From Nitrosovibrio sp. Nv17 (GTDB lineage Bacteria > Pseudomonadota > Gammaproteobacteria > Burkholderiales > Nitrosomonadaceae), in contig NZ_FPIQ01000004.1 in assembly GCF_900119085.1 (NCBI RefSeq), positions 62,001 to 126,000 on the forward strand: a stretch of 64,000 nt of DNA, in the 5' to 3' direction. Shown one piece after another: positions 1 to 10,700 of this stretch. The notes below the pieces were generated by a model. It was not told the DNA's origin and did not search any database. It was given only the letters and a program-made list of their open reading frames with translations. The translations under genes and the position numbers were made by a program. The first letter of the stretch is position 1. Every line of letters starts with the position of its first letter.

Positions 1-3000
1 AAGCCCACGGCAAGGATGCCAACCGCCTCTCCAGCCTGTCCGGCGAAGGCCGCTCCTCGGCCACCACCATGATTGCTCTGGCGGCCTTGCAGCAATTATT
101 CGCACTTCCTGAGCCGGCACCAGGCCTGCCTGATCCGCGCAAGTTGCTTGGTTTTACCGACAATCGCCAGGATGCCGCTCTGCAGGCGGGACATTTCAAC
201 GACTTCATTTTCCTGCTGACGCTGCGCGCCGGCTTGATCAGTGCACTCCAGGGCAGCGGCGGCCAACTCGATGAAGAACACTTGGCCGAAAGCGTATTCA
301 AGGCCCTTGGTTTTCAAGGGGTCGATGAAGCGACCTTGGTGGAGTATCTGCGCACGCCCAAGCTCATGGGACTGGCCCGGCAGGAGGCGCAACGTACATT
401 ACGCTTCATCATCGCCTACCGGCTGCTACGTGATCTGCGGCGCGGTTGGCGTTTCAATAATCCGAATCTGGATCAGCTTGGCTTGTTGCAGATTCGGTAT
501 CGAGACCTGGATGCCTTTTGCGCTGACGCCAGCATCTTTGCTGCAAACAGCACCTTGTCCAAATTGACGGCTGCTCAGCGGGCAGTTTTGTACGAATTGT
601 TGTTCGACGCCTTGCGTCGCCATCTGTGCCTGGAAAGTCGTTATCTTGACCCAGTTGAGCAGGACAAGGCACGCACCAGCGCCTACACCTACTTGAATGA
701 ACGTTGGGCTTTCACTCCCGACGAGAAGCCCGATACTGGCCGCTATCTCATCCTCGGCAAGCGCCCGGAATACAAGGGCAAGCCGCGTACCGATCTGGTG
801 ACAGGTGGTCCACGCTCCCGCCTGCTGCGGCAAATAAAGACGGCCGCCTTCTGGCGCAACAGCGCCTGCACCAGCGAGGTTGCACAGTGGAAAGATGTCG
901 AGTGGACTAAGCTGATCGAAGCTCTTCTGGAGTCCGCCAAGGACTATGGCTATGTGCAGCGCCAACCTATCGACGCCCAGCTCGCAGGCTGGCGCCTGAA
1001 CGCGGCTGCCCTGGACTGGTGCCTGATTGCCGATCAGCCGCAAACTGACAGCAGCGGCATCAATCAGTATTTCCGCGCCCTGTATCTCGGCATTGCCGAC
1101 CTGCTGCGTCGGCCCTCGCATCCGCTGTTCGACTTCGAGGCCCAGGAACACACGGCCCAGGTGGATGCGCCACGCCGGCAACTGCTGGAGCAGCGTTTTC
1201 GCTACACCGAAAAAGACAGGCAGGATTGGGCCCAGAACCTGGCCCACGAAGCGCCGTTGGAACGTCTGCCTGTGATGTTCTGCTCCCCCACGATGGAGTT
1301 GGGCGTGGATATCTCCGCGCTCAACACCGTGTACCTGCGCAATGTGCCGCCGACCCCCGCCAACTACGCCCAGCGCAGCGGCCGTGCGGGTCGCTCGGGT
1401 CAGCAGGCGTTGGTCATCACCTACTGCGCGGCACTCAGTCCGCATGACCAGTGGTTCTTCCACAATGCCGAGCAAATGGTGCATGGCGTAGTGCGTGCGC
1501 CAACCCTCGACCTGAGCAATCGCGATCTCATCGACAGCCATCTGCAAGCGGTCTGGCTGGCCAGCACCCAGGTGCCGCTGGACGACAGCATTGCGCCCAT
1601 GCTGGATCTTGATCAGCCCGGAAAACCACTGAAACAGCCCTTGCACGAAGCGCTACGGGCGCAGGCTGTCCAGCAGCGGGCCTTGGCCAGTGCCGACCGG
1701 GTCATCGACCAGCTTGAGGGCGAGCTTGAAGGCAGCACCTGGTTCACTCCTGACTATGTGCGCCAGGTCATCGACAACGCGGCGCAAGCGTTCTCTGGGG
1801 CGCTGGAGCGCTGGCGCGTGCTGTTCGATGCAACCCGCCAACAGATGGATATGGCTGATCGCATCGTCAAGAGCCATACCGCCTCGCACACTGAGCGGCA
1901 AAATGCCCAGCGCCGCTACGGCGACGCCGCGCGCCAGTACGCCGTATTGCTCAAGTCCGGCAACGGCCAGAACAATGACTTCTATACCTATCGCTACTTG
2001 GCCAGCCAAGGCTTCCTGCCAGGCTACAACTTCCCGCGCCTGCCGCTGATGGCCTGGATTCCCGCCCGTGGCGGCCAGGCCGTCAACGGCAAGGATGACG
2101 AAGGCAGCATGGTCAGCCGGCCGCGCTTCCTGGCCCTGTCCGAATTCGGCCCCCGCAGCCTCATTTATCACCAGGGCCGCATGTACCGCGTGGTGCGTGC
2201 CAAACTCAACGTAGGCAATACAGACCACATTTCCGGCAACAGCCAATTGGCAACTATTGCCTCTCTAGTGTGCAGCCAGTGTGGCTACGGCCATCTCGGC
2301 GAGCCGGGCGGCGAACAGCCGCTGGTCAATCGCTGCGAGAACTGTGATGCCTTGCTCACCGAGCACGATTGGGTGCGCGAGCTCTACCGTATCGAAACCG
2401 TAGAAACTGTGGCCACCGAGCGCATCTCCATCAACGACGAGGAGCGCCAGCGTCAGGGCTTCGAGCTGCAAACCACCTACCGTTTCCTGCCCGGCCCCGA
2501 TAGCCGTATCCAGCAGCAGAAGGCCACGATCCAACAAGGCGAGGACGTGCTGGGCGAGCTCACCTACGCGCCCGCTGCGCAAATCTGGCGCATCAACCGT
2601 GGCTGGCGCCGGCGCAAGGACAAGGAGCAACTGGGCTTCTACATCAACCCCATCACGGGCACCTGGAGCAAGCATGATGCACCGGATGCGGAAGACGACA
2701 AAGGCGGCGACGATGCTTTGCTGGAGAAGGTGCCCAACCAGCGCATCGTTCCCTTTGTGGAAGATCATCGCAATCTGCTGATCTTCGCTCCCGTACATGC
2801 CCTGTCTCTGGAGGCCATGGCGACGTTGCAGGCCGCGCTCAAGCGCGGCATCGAAATGACCTTCCAGATCGAGGAATCCGAACTGGTGGTCGAGCCACTG
2901 CCGAAGTCCGACGAGCGCCGCGCCTTGTTGTTCTACGAAGCGGCCGAAGGCGGTGCGGGTGTGCTCACTCGCCTGGCAAACAATCGCGACGACCTTGCAC

Positions 3001-3548
3001 TCGTAGCCAGCAATGCCCTGCAACTGATTCACTATCTCATACCACAGAGCGGCATTTGGACGCTGGACGATCTGCCGTCGATGGAACAGACCGATGTGCT
3101 TGGCAATCATCAGTGCGAAGCCGGCTGCTACCAGTGCCTGCTGTCCTATTTCAACCAACCGGACCACGAACACATCAACCGCCGCAATGCGGATGCGCTC
3201 AAGCTGCTGGTCGCTCTGACCAATGCCCAGGTGCAGCCTGTAACGAGCAGCTCGGCCACCGTTGCCGCGACGACCTCAGCAGACGAGCTATTCGACGCTT
3301 GGCTGTCCGCGCTCCGCCAGGCAGGGGCTATACAACCTGATGCGGTCAACGTGTCCGTCAACAATGGCGCAGCCATCGCCGCGGCCCAGTACAAGGCACC
3401 TCGTGCTTTAGTGTTTCTGTTCGAGATGGATGAGCAGACCACCGGCGTATTGCAGGACAAAGGCTGGCAGGTGCTCGATTTTTCGGACGCTTCACGCTGG
3501 CCGCAGCAATTCGCCGCGCACGCCGATGTGTTCGGTTCCAAGGAATAA
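1..3548 (+). CDS. Superfamily 2 helicase with C-terminal DUF1998-like domain, defence operon (5' partial)
   Basis: The reading frame is open from the first bases of the window, so the N-terminal ATPase lobe (Walker A, DEAH) lies upstream. What remains is the second RecA-like lobe: LLGFTDNRQDAAL near nt 140-180, then a long insert, then MELGVDIS (about nt 1290) and the arginine-finger motif QRSGRAGRSG (about nt 1370). A zinc-ribbon-like CSQC...CENC follows at about nt 2270-2345, then EGGAGV (about nt 2950) and a cysteine cluster CEAGCYQC (about nt 3115). This layout is that of DUF1998 helicases such as MrfA, Druantia DruE, or a DrmA-DrmB fusion. Family knowledge suggests an ATP-driven DNA translocase in phage defence. 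The next gene starts 6 bp downstream, so it is the first visible gene of an operon. DruE versus DrmAB-like cannot be decided without the missing part. Confidence 0.85.
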   Translation, partial: AHGKDANRLSSLSGEGRSSATTMIALAALQQLFALPEPAPGLPDPRKLLGFTDNRQDAALQAGHFNDFIFLLTLRAGLISALQGSGGQLDEEHLAESVFKALGFQGVDEATLVEYLRTPKLMGLARQEAQRTLRFIIAYRLLRDLRRGWRFNNPNLDQLGLLQIRYRDLDAFCADASIFAANSTLSKLTAAQRAVLYELLFDALRRHLCLESRYLDPVEQDKARTSAYTYLNERWAFTPDEKPDTGRYLILGKRPEYKGKPRTDLVTGGPRSRLLRQIKTAAFWRNSACTSEVAQWKDVEWTKLIEALLESAKDYGYVQRQPIDAQLAGWRLNAAALDWCLIADQPQTDSSGINQYFRALYLGIADLLRRPSHPLFDFEAQEHTAQVDAPRRQLLEQRFRYTEKDRQDWAQNLAHEAPLERLPVMFCSPTMELGVDISALNTVYLRNVPPTPANYAQRSGRAGRSGQQALVITYCAALSPHDQWFFHNAEQMVHGVVRAPTLDLSNRDLIDSHLQAVWLASTQVPLDDSIAPMLDLDQPGKPLKQPLHEALRAQAVQQRALASADRVIDQLEGELEGSTWFTPDYVRQVIDNAAQAFSGALERWRVLFDATRQQMDMADRIVKSHTASHTERQNAQRRYGDAARQYAVLLKSGNGQNNDFYTYRYLASQGFLPGYNFPRLPLMAWIPARGGQAVNGKDDEGSMVSRPRFLALSEFGPRSLIYHQGRMYRVVRAKLNVGNTDHISGNSQLATIASLVCSQCGYGHLGEPGGEQPLVNRCENCDALLTEHDWVRELYRIETVETVATERISINDEERQRQGFELQTTYRFLPGPDSRIQQQKATIQQGEDVLGELTYAPAAQIWRINRGWRRRKDKEQLGFYINPITGTWSKHDAPDAEDDKGGDDALLEKVPNQRIVPFVEDHRNLLIFAPVHALSLEAMATLQAALKRGIEMTFQIEESELVVEPLPKSDERRALLFYEAAEGGAGVLTRLANNRDDLALVASNALQLIHYLIPQSGIWTLDDLPSMEQTDVLGNHQCEAGCYQCLLSYFNQPDHEHINRRNADALKLLVALTNAQVQPVTSSSATVAATTSADELFDAWLSALRQAGAIQPDAVNVSVNNGAAIAAAQYKAPRALVFLFEMDEQTTGVLQDKGWQVLDFSDASRWPQQFAAHADVFGSKE

Positions 3549-3554
3549 AGGCGC

Positions 3555-6344
3555 ATGACGATCCTCGAACACGACTTTCTGCCCGGCAACCTAGTGCGCG
3601 CCCGAGGCCGCGAATGGGTGGTGCAAAGCGACTCCCACCGAGACTGGTTGCGCCTACGCCCATTGAGTGGTGCCGATGACGAAAGCATCGCCCTGATCCC
3701 CGAGCTGGAACTGCATCCCGTCGAACCTGCTACCTTTGACTGGCCCGATCCCGCACGCGCCGGCAACCATGCCGCCGCGCTGTTGCTACGCGATGCCTTG
3801 CGCCTAACCCTACGCGCCGGCGCCGGCCCGTTCCGCTCCTTTGGCAATATCGCCGTGGAGCCTCGCGGCTACCAGCTTGTGCCGTTGCTGATGGCACTGC
3901 GCCTGTCCACGGTGCGCCTGCTGATCGCTGATGACGTAGGCATCGGCAAGACCATCGAAGCCGGCCTGATCGCACGCGAACTCATGGATCGCGGCGAAAT
4001 TGCCCGCCTCGCCGTCCTCTGCCCGCCGCACCTTGTCGAACAATGGCAAAGTGAGTTGGAAATTCGCTTCAATCTTCAGGCTGTGGCGTTGACTTCAGCC
4101 TCGGCCTCCCGCATCGAACGTGATCTTCCGCATGGTGTGCGCCTGTTCGACCATCATCCCGTGGTGGTCGTCAGCCTGGACTACATCAAGAGTGAACGCC
4201 ACCGCGAACAGTTTCTCGCCACCGTCCCCGAATGCATCATCGTTGACGAGGCCCACACCTGCGCCAGCAGCGGCACAGGCAAGCAATTGCGCTTCGAACT
4301 GCTGCAACGCCTTGCCCGTGACGCGCAGCGACACCTGATCCTGCTGACCGCCACTCCCCACTCCGGTGACGAAACTGCCTTCTACAACCTGCTGTCGCTG
4401 CTCGATACACGCTTTGCCGCTTTGCAAGGTCGCATGACGGCCTCCGACCCATTGCGTCAGGAACTGGCCCGCCACTTCGTCCAGCGCCGTCGCAAGGACA
4501 TCGTTGAATGGCAGGTCGAGACCCATGATGGACGTGGTTTTCCCCGCCGCATGAAAACCGAGCTCACTTACCAGCTCAGCGGCGAATGGGGCGCGTTCTT
4601 CGACGTCGTGCAGGATTACTGCCGCGAACTGGCTGAAACAATTGAGCAGCGGGAACAACAAGGCGGCGCCCGCCTCATCTGGTATGCCACTCTGGCATTG
4701 CTGCGCTGCGTGGCGTCGTCGCCCGCTGCCGCCATCAAGGCACTGACCACGCGGCTGGAAGGTACCGTGTCAGATGACGCCCTCCTCAGTGATGAACGCT
4801 TGCACGATGGTGAGGCCGACGACCTCTCCGGCAGTGATCTGGAGCCGCCTGCTCAAATGCAGGACGCTGCGCCGCGTCTGCAAGCCCTGATCGCCGACGC
4901 GCAACGTCTCTCCGGCAAGGCCGGTGATCCCAAGCTGGCCGCGCTCATCTGGCATATCGACCTTCTGTTGAAGGATGGCTACCACCCGGTGGTGTTCTGT
5001 CGCTACATCGCCACCGCCCACTATGTGGCCGAGCATCTCAAGGCCGCTTTCCCCAAAGCCACCGTCGATGCCATCACCGGCGAACTTACTCCCGAGGAAC
5101 GCCGCGAGCGCGTGGACGACATGGAGGATACCGAGCAACGCATCCTGATCGCTACCGATTGCCTCTCTGAAGGCATCAACCTGCAACATCTGTTCACCGC
5201 TGTCGTCCACTACGACTTGGCCTGGAACCCCACCCGCCACGAACAGCGCGAAGGCCGGGTCGATCGTTTTGGTCAGCAGGCCGACGAAGTGCGTTGCACC
5301 ATGCTCTACGGGCAGGACAACCCGGTCGATGGCTTCGTGCTCAATGTCATCCTCCGCAAAGGCGAAGCCATCCAGAAGGAACTGGGCGTGCTGGTGCCAC
5401 TGCCCGAGGACGAAGCTCGTATCAACCAGGCTCTGGTCAAGGCCGCGCTGATGAAACGCAGTGACAGCCGCACTTCATCGCCGCAAGCCGCATTCGACTT
5501 CGGTGAGCCGGAGCAATTGCTCGCTCCACTGCAAGCTCAATGGCGTGACGTGCTGGAAAAAGCCAAGGCCAACCGCACTGTGTTCGCCCAGCGCCGCATC
5601 CGACCCGACGAAGTGCTGCCCGAATGGCACAAGCAGCAGCAGGCCCTCGGCACCCCGACCGACGTGCAACGCTTTCTGCAAAGCGCCTGCGTGCGGCTCG
5701 GTTCACCGCTGGAAACAGGCCGCAAACAGAGCGCCCGTTTCCTGCCGCAGCACCTGCCCGAAGCCTTACGCCAACGCCTGGCCGACGAAGGCATCACTAC
5801 GCCCCTGTCCATTGACTTCAGCGAACTGCACCGCAGCCACCCGCTGGTCGGCCTGCTCGCCCAACACCTGCTGGAAGATGCGCTTGGTAGCGAACGTCCG
5901 CTGGCCGCCCGCTGCGCCGCCACCCTGACCGAAGACGTCGAAGTCGTCACCACCCTCTACCTGCTGCGCCTGCGTCACCAGCTCAGCTACGTGCGCCGCC
6001 GCGAGCCGTTCCAGATGATGGCCGAGGAAACCGTGACGCTGGCCGTGCAGGGCCGCAACGCCCCGCAATGGCTGACTGACGAAAACGTCAGCCGCCTGTT
6101 GGAATGCACGCCCAGCGGCAACCTGCCACCCGAGGCCATGCAGCGTGAAATACGCACCGCGCTGGATTTTCTTGCTGCGCACCCACAGCAACTGCAAGCA
6201 CTGGCCAGACAGCGTGCCGATGCCCTGCTGGCCGACCACCAGCGCGTGCGCGCCGCCGCCCGCGACGTGGGCCAGCACAGCGTCAGCCCGTGCCTGCCGG
6301 TTGATGTGATGGGCGTGTACGTGTTGCTGCCGGAATCGCTCTGA
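3555..6344 (+). CDS. SNF2/RapA-type helicase, DrmD-like, defence operon
   Basis: This 929-residue protein is a double-lobe SNF2-type ATPase. Lobe 1 has Walker A DDVGIGKT (about residues 126-133), the DEAH box VDEAHTC (about 230) and motif III TATPHSGD (about 266). Lobe 2 has TDCLSEGINLQ (about 534) and EQREGRVDRFGQ (about 562). The lobes resemble RapA and the DrmD helicase of DISARM class 1; there is no nuclease motif I can see in the 300-residue C-terminal tail. It sits 6 bp after the DUF1998 helicase and 17 bp before the AlbA_2 gene, so co-transcription is likely. The expected role, inferred from family and context, is translocation on or remodelling of invading double-stranded DNA. A plain transcription-recycling RapA is unlikely given the neighbours. 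Confidence 0.88.
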   Translation: MTILEHDFLPGNLVRARGREWVVQSDSHRDWLRLRPLSGADDESIALIPELELHPVEPATFDWPDPARAGNHAAALLLRDALRLTLRAGAGPFRSFGNIAVEPRGYQLVPLLMALRLSTVRLLIADDVGIGKTIEAGLIARELMDRGEIARLAVLCPPHLVEQWQSELEIRFNLQAVALTSASASRIERDLPHGVRLFDHHPVVVVSLDYIKSERHREQFLATVPECIIVDEAHTCASSGTGKQLRFELLQRLARDAQRHLILLTATPHSGDETAFYNLLSLLDTRFAALQGRMTASDPLRQELARHFVQRRRKDIVEWQVETHDGRGFPRRMKTELTYQLSGEWGAFFDVVQDYCRELAETIEQREQQGGARLIWYATLALLRCVASSPAAAIKALTTRLEGTVSDDALLSDERLHDGEADDLSGSDLEPPAQMQDAAPRLQALIADAQRLSGKAGDPKLAALIWHIDLLLKDGYHPVVFCRYIATAHYVAEHLKAAFPKATVDAITGELTPEERRERVDDMEDTEQRILIATDCLSEGINLQHLFTAVVHYDLAWNPTRHEQREGRVDRFGQQADEVRCTMLYGQDNPVDGFVLNVILRKGEAIQKELGVLVPLPEDEARINQALVKAALMKRSDSRTSSPQAAFDFGEPEQLLAPLQAQWRDVLEKAKANRTVFAQRRIRPDEVLPEWHKQQQALGTPTDVQRFLQSACVRLGSPLETGRKQSARFLPQHLPEALRQRLADEGITTPLSIDFSELHRSHPLVGLLAQHLLEDALGSERPLAARCAATLTEDVEVVTTLYLLRLRHQLSYVRRREPFQMMAEETVTLAVQGRNAPQWLTDENVSRLLECTPSGNLPPEAMQREIRTALDFLAAHPQQLQALARQRADALLADHQRVRAAARDVGQHSVSPCLPVDVMGVYVLLPESL

Positions 6345-6361
6345 AGGGACATGACCACACC

Positions 6362-7741
6362 ATGATCGAAACCGAAACCACCGAGCTGAAGAAGTCTCTG
6401 GCCGAATTGAAACAGGGGCTGGTTTCTCTGGCCGCCATGCTCAACAAGCACGGTCAAGGCGAGCTGTGGTTCGGCATTGCACCAAACGGCAAAGCCGTGG
6501 GGCTGAACGTGAACGAGAAGACCCTGCGCGACGTGTCCCAGGCGATTGCTGCGCATATCGAGCCGGCCATCTATCCACAAATCACCCAACAGCTCATTGA
6601 GGGCAAGCATTGCCTGCAAATCAAGGCCGAGGGCTGGCAGCAGCCTTATCTGGCATATGGTCGTGCTTACATGCGGGTGGCCGATGAAGATAAAAAACTC
6701 AGCGCCAGCGAACTGAAGAATCTCATCCTGCAAAACAACCAGGATGCGCTGCGCTGGGAAAATGAACCAAGCGGTCTGACGCTGGAACAACTGAACCCCG
6801 AAAAAATCAGCCGCTTCCTTGCGCGAGCCAACCTGCCGCAAGACAGCGCCGTCAGCGCCCTGGAAAAACTCGACCTGTTGCGCCAGGGTGCGCCCATCAA
6901 CGCCGCCAAACTGTTCTTTGCCGACGTGCCCATTCAGTTGCGCTGCGCAGTATTTGCCACCACCACAAGCTCCACCATCATCGATCGTCACGACTTCGAC
7001 GGCGACATTCTCGAACTGATCGAAGAAGCCGAAAAATACGCCCTGAAAAACATCCACATTGGCATGAGGCTGGAAGGCTTGCTCCGCGTGGACGTGCCCG
7101 AAATCTCCCTCAAGGCCATCCGCGAATCGCTGGTCAATGCCTTCTGCCACCGCGACTGGCGCGACCCGGATTTCGTGCAGGTTGCCGTGTTCAAAGATCG
7201 CCTGGAAATCCGCAGCCCCGGCAGCCTCTACGGCAACCTGACCTTTGACGAGATACGCCAGGGCAACATCTCCCGCCGCCGCAACCCCAAAATTGCCGAA
7301 CTGCTGCGCCGCATTCATCTGGTGGAAGCCTGGGGCCGGGGGGTGCCGCTGATTCTGGAAAACGCACCGGATGCCGGCTTCGTCGAAATCGGCGGGCTGT
7401 TCATCACCCGTTTCAAGCGCCCGTCGGCGCTGGAGACGGTATCGGAATCTGTCCCTGAAACCGGTCTGAAAACATCAGTTACTCCGCCAGAAACACCAAG
7501 AAAACACCAAGAAAACACCAAGAAAACACCAAGAAAACACCAAGAAAACACCAGGATGCTGCTGCTTCACCAGTTGCAGCAACAACCCGAATCCAGCGTT
7601 CGTTTCTTGGCTGAAGCGCTCGGCGTGAGCGAAGCCAGTGCACGTCATCACCTACGCCGCTTGCAAGCAGAAAACAAGGTTCGTCGTGTTGGCCCCGACA
7701 AAGGCGGCTACTGGGAAGTCATCGGCGAGGACAAGCCATAA
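6362..7741 (+). CDS. Schlafen AlbA_2 domain protein with C-terminal winged helix, defence operon
   Basis: This 459-residue protein begins with an AlbA_2 (Schlafen-type) domain: ETTELKKSL at the N-terminus and GELWFGIAPNGKAVGL near residues 36-51. A RecG-related ATPase-like region follows (AIRESLVNAFCHRDW about 257-271, then RNPKIAELL). The C-terminal 60 residues form a helix-turn-helix (FLAEALGVSEASARHHLRRL). Between them lies a low-complexity linker coded by an 11-bp tandem repeat at 7491-7554. The unit is not a multiple of three, so copy-number change would remove the winged helix. AlbA_2 proteins are often regulators or accessory factors of defence loci; a regulatory or nucleic-acid-binding role is inferred here. 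The methylase ATG lies one base after its stop codon, suggesting translational coupling. Confidence 0.85.
   Translation: MIETETTELKKSLAELKQGLVSLAAMLNKHGQGELWFGIAPNGKAVGLNVNEKTLRDVSQAIAAHIEPAIYPQITQQLIEGKHCLQIKAEGWQQPYLAYGRAYMRVADEDKKLSASELKNLILQNNQDALRWENEPSGLTLEQLNPEKISRFLARANLPQDSAVSALEKLDLLRQGAPINAAKLFFADVPIQLRCAVFATTTSSTIIDRHDFDGDILELIEEAEKYALKNIHIGMRLEGLLRVDVPEISLKAIRESLVNAFCHRDWRDPDFVQVAVFKDRLEIRSPGSLYGNLTFDEIRQGNISRRRNPKIAELLRRIHLVEAWGRGVPLILENAPDAGFVEIGGLFITRFKRPSALETVSESVPETGLKTSVTPPETPRKHQENTKKTPRKHQENTRMLLLHQLQQQPESSVRFLAEALGVSEASARHHLRRLQAENKVRRVGPDKGGYWEVIGEDKP
7491..7554 (+). repeat. 11-bp tandem repeat (about six copies) in the AlbA_2 coding sequence
   Basis: The unit AAAACACCAAG is present as a 10-base first copy (7491-7500), four full copies (7501-7544) and a final copy (7545-7554) that diverges from the unit at its last A. 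Three units code for 11 residues, so only copy-number changes in multiples of three preserve the frame. In the other two frames translation would stop at TGA 7612-7614 or TGA 7626-7628, within about 25 codons. This is the architecture of a slipped-strand phase-variation tract; switching itself is inferred. Confidence 0.95.
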
Positions 7742-7742
7742 T

Positions 7743-10700
7743 ATGAAACGCACTCGCAAAACCCAGGCCACGCTCGACCTGCCCACCCTCAAGCTCGAAG
7801 GCGGGCTGTTCCTGCCCGGCCAACTTGAAAAAGCTGCCCAGAGTCGCGCCAGCGCACAGCTTGAAGCCGACTACGGCACCCCCAAGGGCGTCAAACTCAA
7901 GGACGAATACAGCCGTGCTTTCCAGATCGCCTGCGCCCAGTGGCAGCACTTCGCTACACAAATGGAACGCGCCGATGTCGATGCCGCGCAGTGCACCACA
8001 GCCTTCGTCCACGAACTGCTGCGCGACGCCTTTGGCTACGCCACCTTGCAAGCCACGGCAGCACAGCAAGTGGGTGAGCTGCGTTACCCGGTCAGCCTCA
8101 TGGCTGATACCTTGCCCGTCCTGGTGGCACCACACACTTTGGGCCTGGACGCGGCCGACGCGCGGTTTGCCGTGCAGGGCGGCGGCAGCCGCAAGAAAGC
8201 CTCGTTCCAGGCGATGCAGGAATTGCTCAACGCCAGTGAACCGCTGCAATGGGGTATTGTCAGCAATGGCAAGCAACTGCGCCTGCTGCGCGACGCTGCC
8301 AGCCTTACCCGCCCCAGTTTTCTCGAAGTCGATCTGGCCGACCTACTCGGCGGCCAGCGCTATGCGGAATTCGCCAATGTCTGGCGCTTGCTGCACGCCA
8401 GCCGCGCATCCCGCCCCGGCCAGGGCGCTACGGCGTGCATCTGGGAACAATGGCGCAACGAAGGCCAGCAGGAAGGCACTCGCGTGCGCGACGGCCTGCG
8501 CAATGGTGTCGAGCAGGCCCTGCTGACCTTCGGCCAAGGCTTCCTGCAACACCCCGCCAACCACGCCCTGCGTGCTGCCCTGAACGACGGTACGCTCAGC
8601 AAGGATGCCTATTTCCAGCAACTGCTGCGCCTGATCTACCGGCTCATCTTCGTCTTCACTGTTGAAGAGCGCGGTGTGCTGCACTCGCAGGACGACAGCG
8701 CCGAAGCACTGGCCGCCCGCCGCGCCTATGCCGAAGGCTACGCCTTGACACGTCTGCGCGAGCTGTGCCTCAAGCGCCGCGCCCGCACCCGGCACGACGA
8801 CCAATGGCAGGCCATCCGCATCGTTTTCCGCGGGCTTGCGCAGGGCGAGTCACGCCTGGCCCTGCCCGCGCTGGGCGGCCTGTTCGCGCCTGAACAATGC
8901 CCAGATCTGGATGTCGCCAGCCTGGACAATGCTTACCTGCTCGCCGCCCTGCAATACCTGCGCTGGGCAAAACCGGTCGGTGCGCAACGCCTGGTGCCTG
9001 CGGACTACTGCAACATGGGCCCGGAGGAGTTGGGAAGCGTGTATGAAAGCCTTTTGGAACTGGTGCCCGCCATTGACCTGCCCGCCCGCATCTTTGGCTT
9101 CATCGGTCGTACCGAGGAAGGCAGCACCGTCGGCAACGCCCGTAAACTCACCGGCAGCTACTACACCCCCGACAGCCTGGTGCAGGAGCTGATCAAGAGC
9201 GCGCTCAACCCCGTCATCGAACAGCGCTTGGCCGCCCAGCCGGCCAACCCCACCGAAGCGCTGCTGGCCATACGCGTCATCGACCCGGCTTGCGGCAGTG
9301 GCCACTTCCTGCTGGCCGCCGCTCGCCGTCTGGCGGAAAAGCTGGCCCAGTTGCGCAGCCTCGAAGACGGGCAGGAAGGCGCCATCCAGCCGCAGGACTA
9401 CCGTCATGCCCTGCGCAAGGTTGTGGCTCGCTGCATCTACGGCGTGGACCGCAACCCCATGGCCATCGAACTGGCCCGCATGGCCTTGTGGCTAGAAGGC
9501 TACGAGGAAGGCCGCCCGCTGGGCTTTCTCGACCATCACCTGCAAGTGGGCGACGCCCTGTTCGGCCTGACCGACCTGACCGGGCTGAAACAAGGCATCG
9601 CCAAGGATGCCTTCAAGCCCTTGAGCGGCGACGACAAGGACGTCTGCAAGGAACTGGCCAAAGCCAACGCCGCCGGCCTCAAGCAGATCGCCAAAGACCT
9701 GCAAGGCAAGCAGATGCTGCTGGGGGTGGACAACCGCAGCGGCCTGGAAGCCTTGCGCGCCATCGAAACCCTGCCCGCCGACACGCCCGAACAGGTGGCC
9801 GCCAAGGAACAAGCCTGGCGTCGCTTTCTGGAGGAGTCCGCCCACAGCCCGTTGGCCCACGCCGCCGATGCGCTGGTGGGTGCCTACCTGCTGGCCAAGA
9901 TGGAGGACACGGCCGACACCGTGCCCACCAGCATCATCCTGCATGCGCTGCTGACCGCGCCGGAACGTGCCCAGACCGAGCATGCCGCCCCCATCGCCGC
10001 CGCGCGCGAGGCCTGCGAACAGGCTCGCGTGTTCCACTGGCCGCTGGCTTTTCCGCAGGTGTTCACAGAGGGCGGTTTTGATTGCGTGCTGGGCAATCCA
10101 CCTGGGAGCGCATCAAGCTGCAGGAGGAAGAATTCTTCGCCACCCGCCACCGCGACGTGGCGGAAGCCCGCAACAAGGCCGAACGCGCCCAGCGCATCCA
10201 GTGGCTCAGTGAGGGCATATTGGCGCGCCACCTGTACCCAGACCTGGCCCACGAAGCGCGTGAGGACGAAGCTGAAAAACGCCTTTACCGCAAATTCGTC
10301 ACCGCCCGCCGTACGGCGGAGGCGGCCAGCGTGTTCGCCCATGTGAAAGGCGCTGACGGTGGCCGTTACCCGCTGACTGGCGTGGGCGACGTGAATACTT
10401 ATGCGCTGTTTGCCGAAACCATTTTGCAAATCCATGCCGACAGTGGCCGCGCCGGCTTCATCGTGCCCACCGGCATTGCCACCGACGACAGCACCAAGAC
10501 GTATTTTTCGTACTTAACGCAAAACTCCAAGTTAGTAAGTTTGCAGGCATTCGAAAATGAAGAATTTATTTTTCCGTCTGTACATCATTCATTTCGTTTC
10601 TGCTTAATCACGCTTGGACGCGCTGGCCAAGCTGAATTCGTTTTTTTCGCGCGACAGCCAAGTCAAATACATGACCTGCACCGCCGCTTCACCCTCACGC

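Noticed and set aside
7491-7554. CRISPR array
   Set aside because: The repeats are 11 bp, contiguous, without spacers, and inside a coding sequence.
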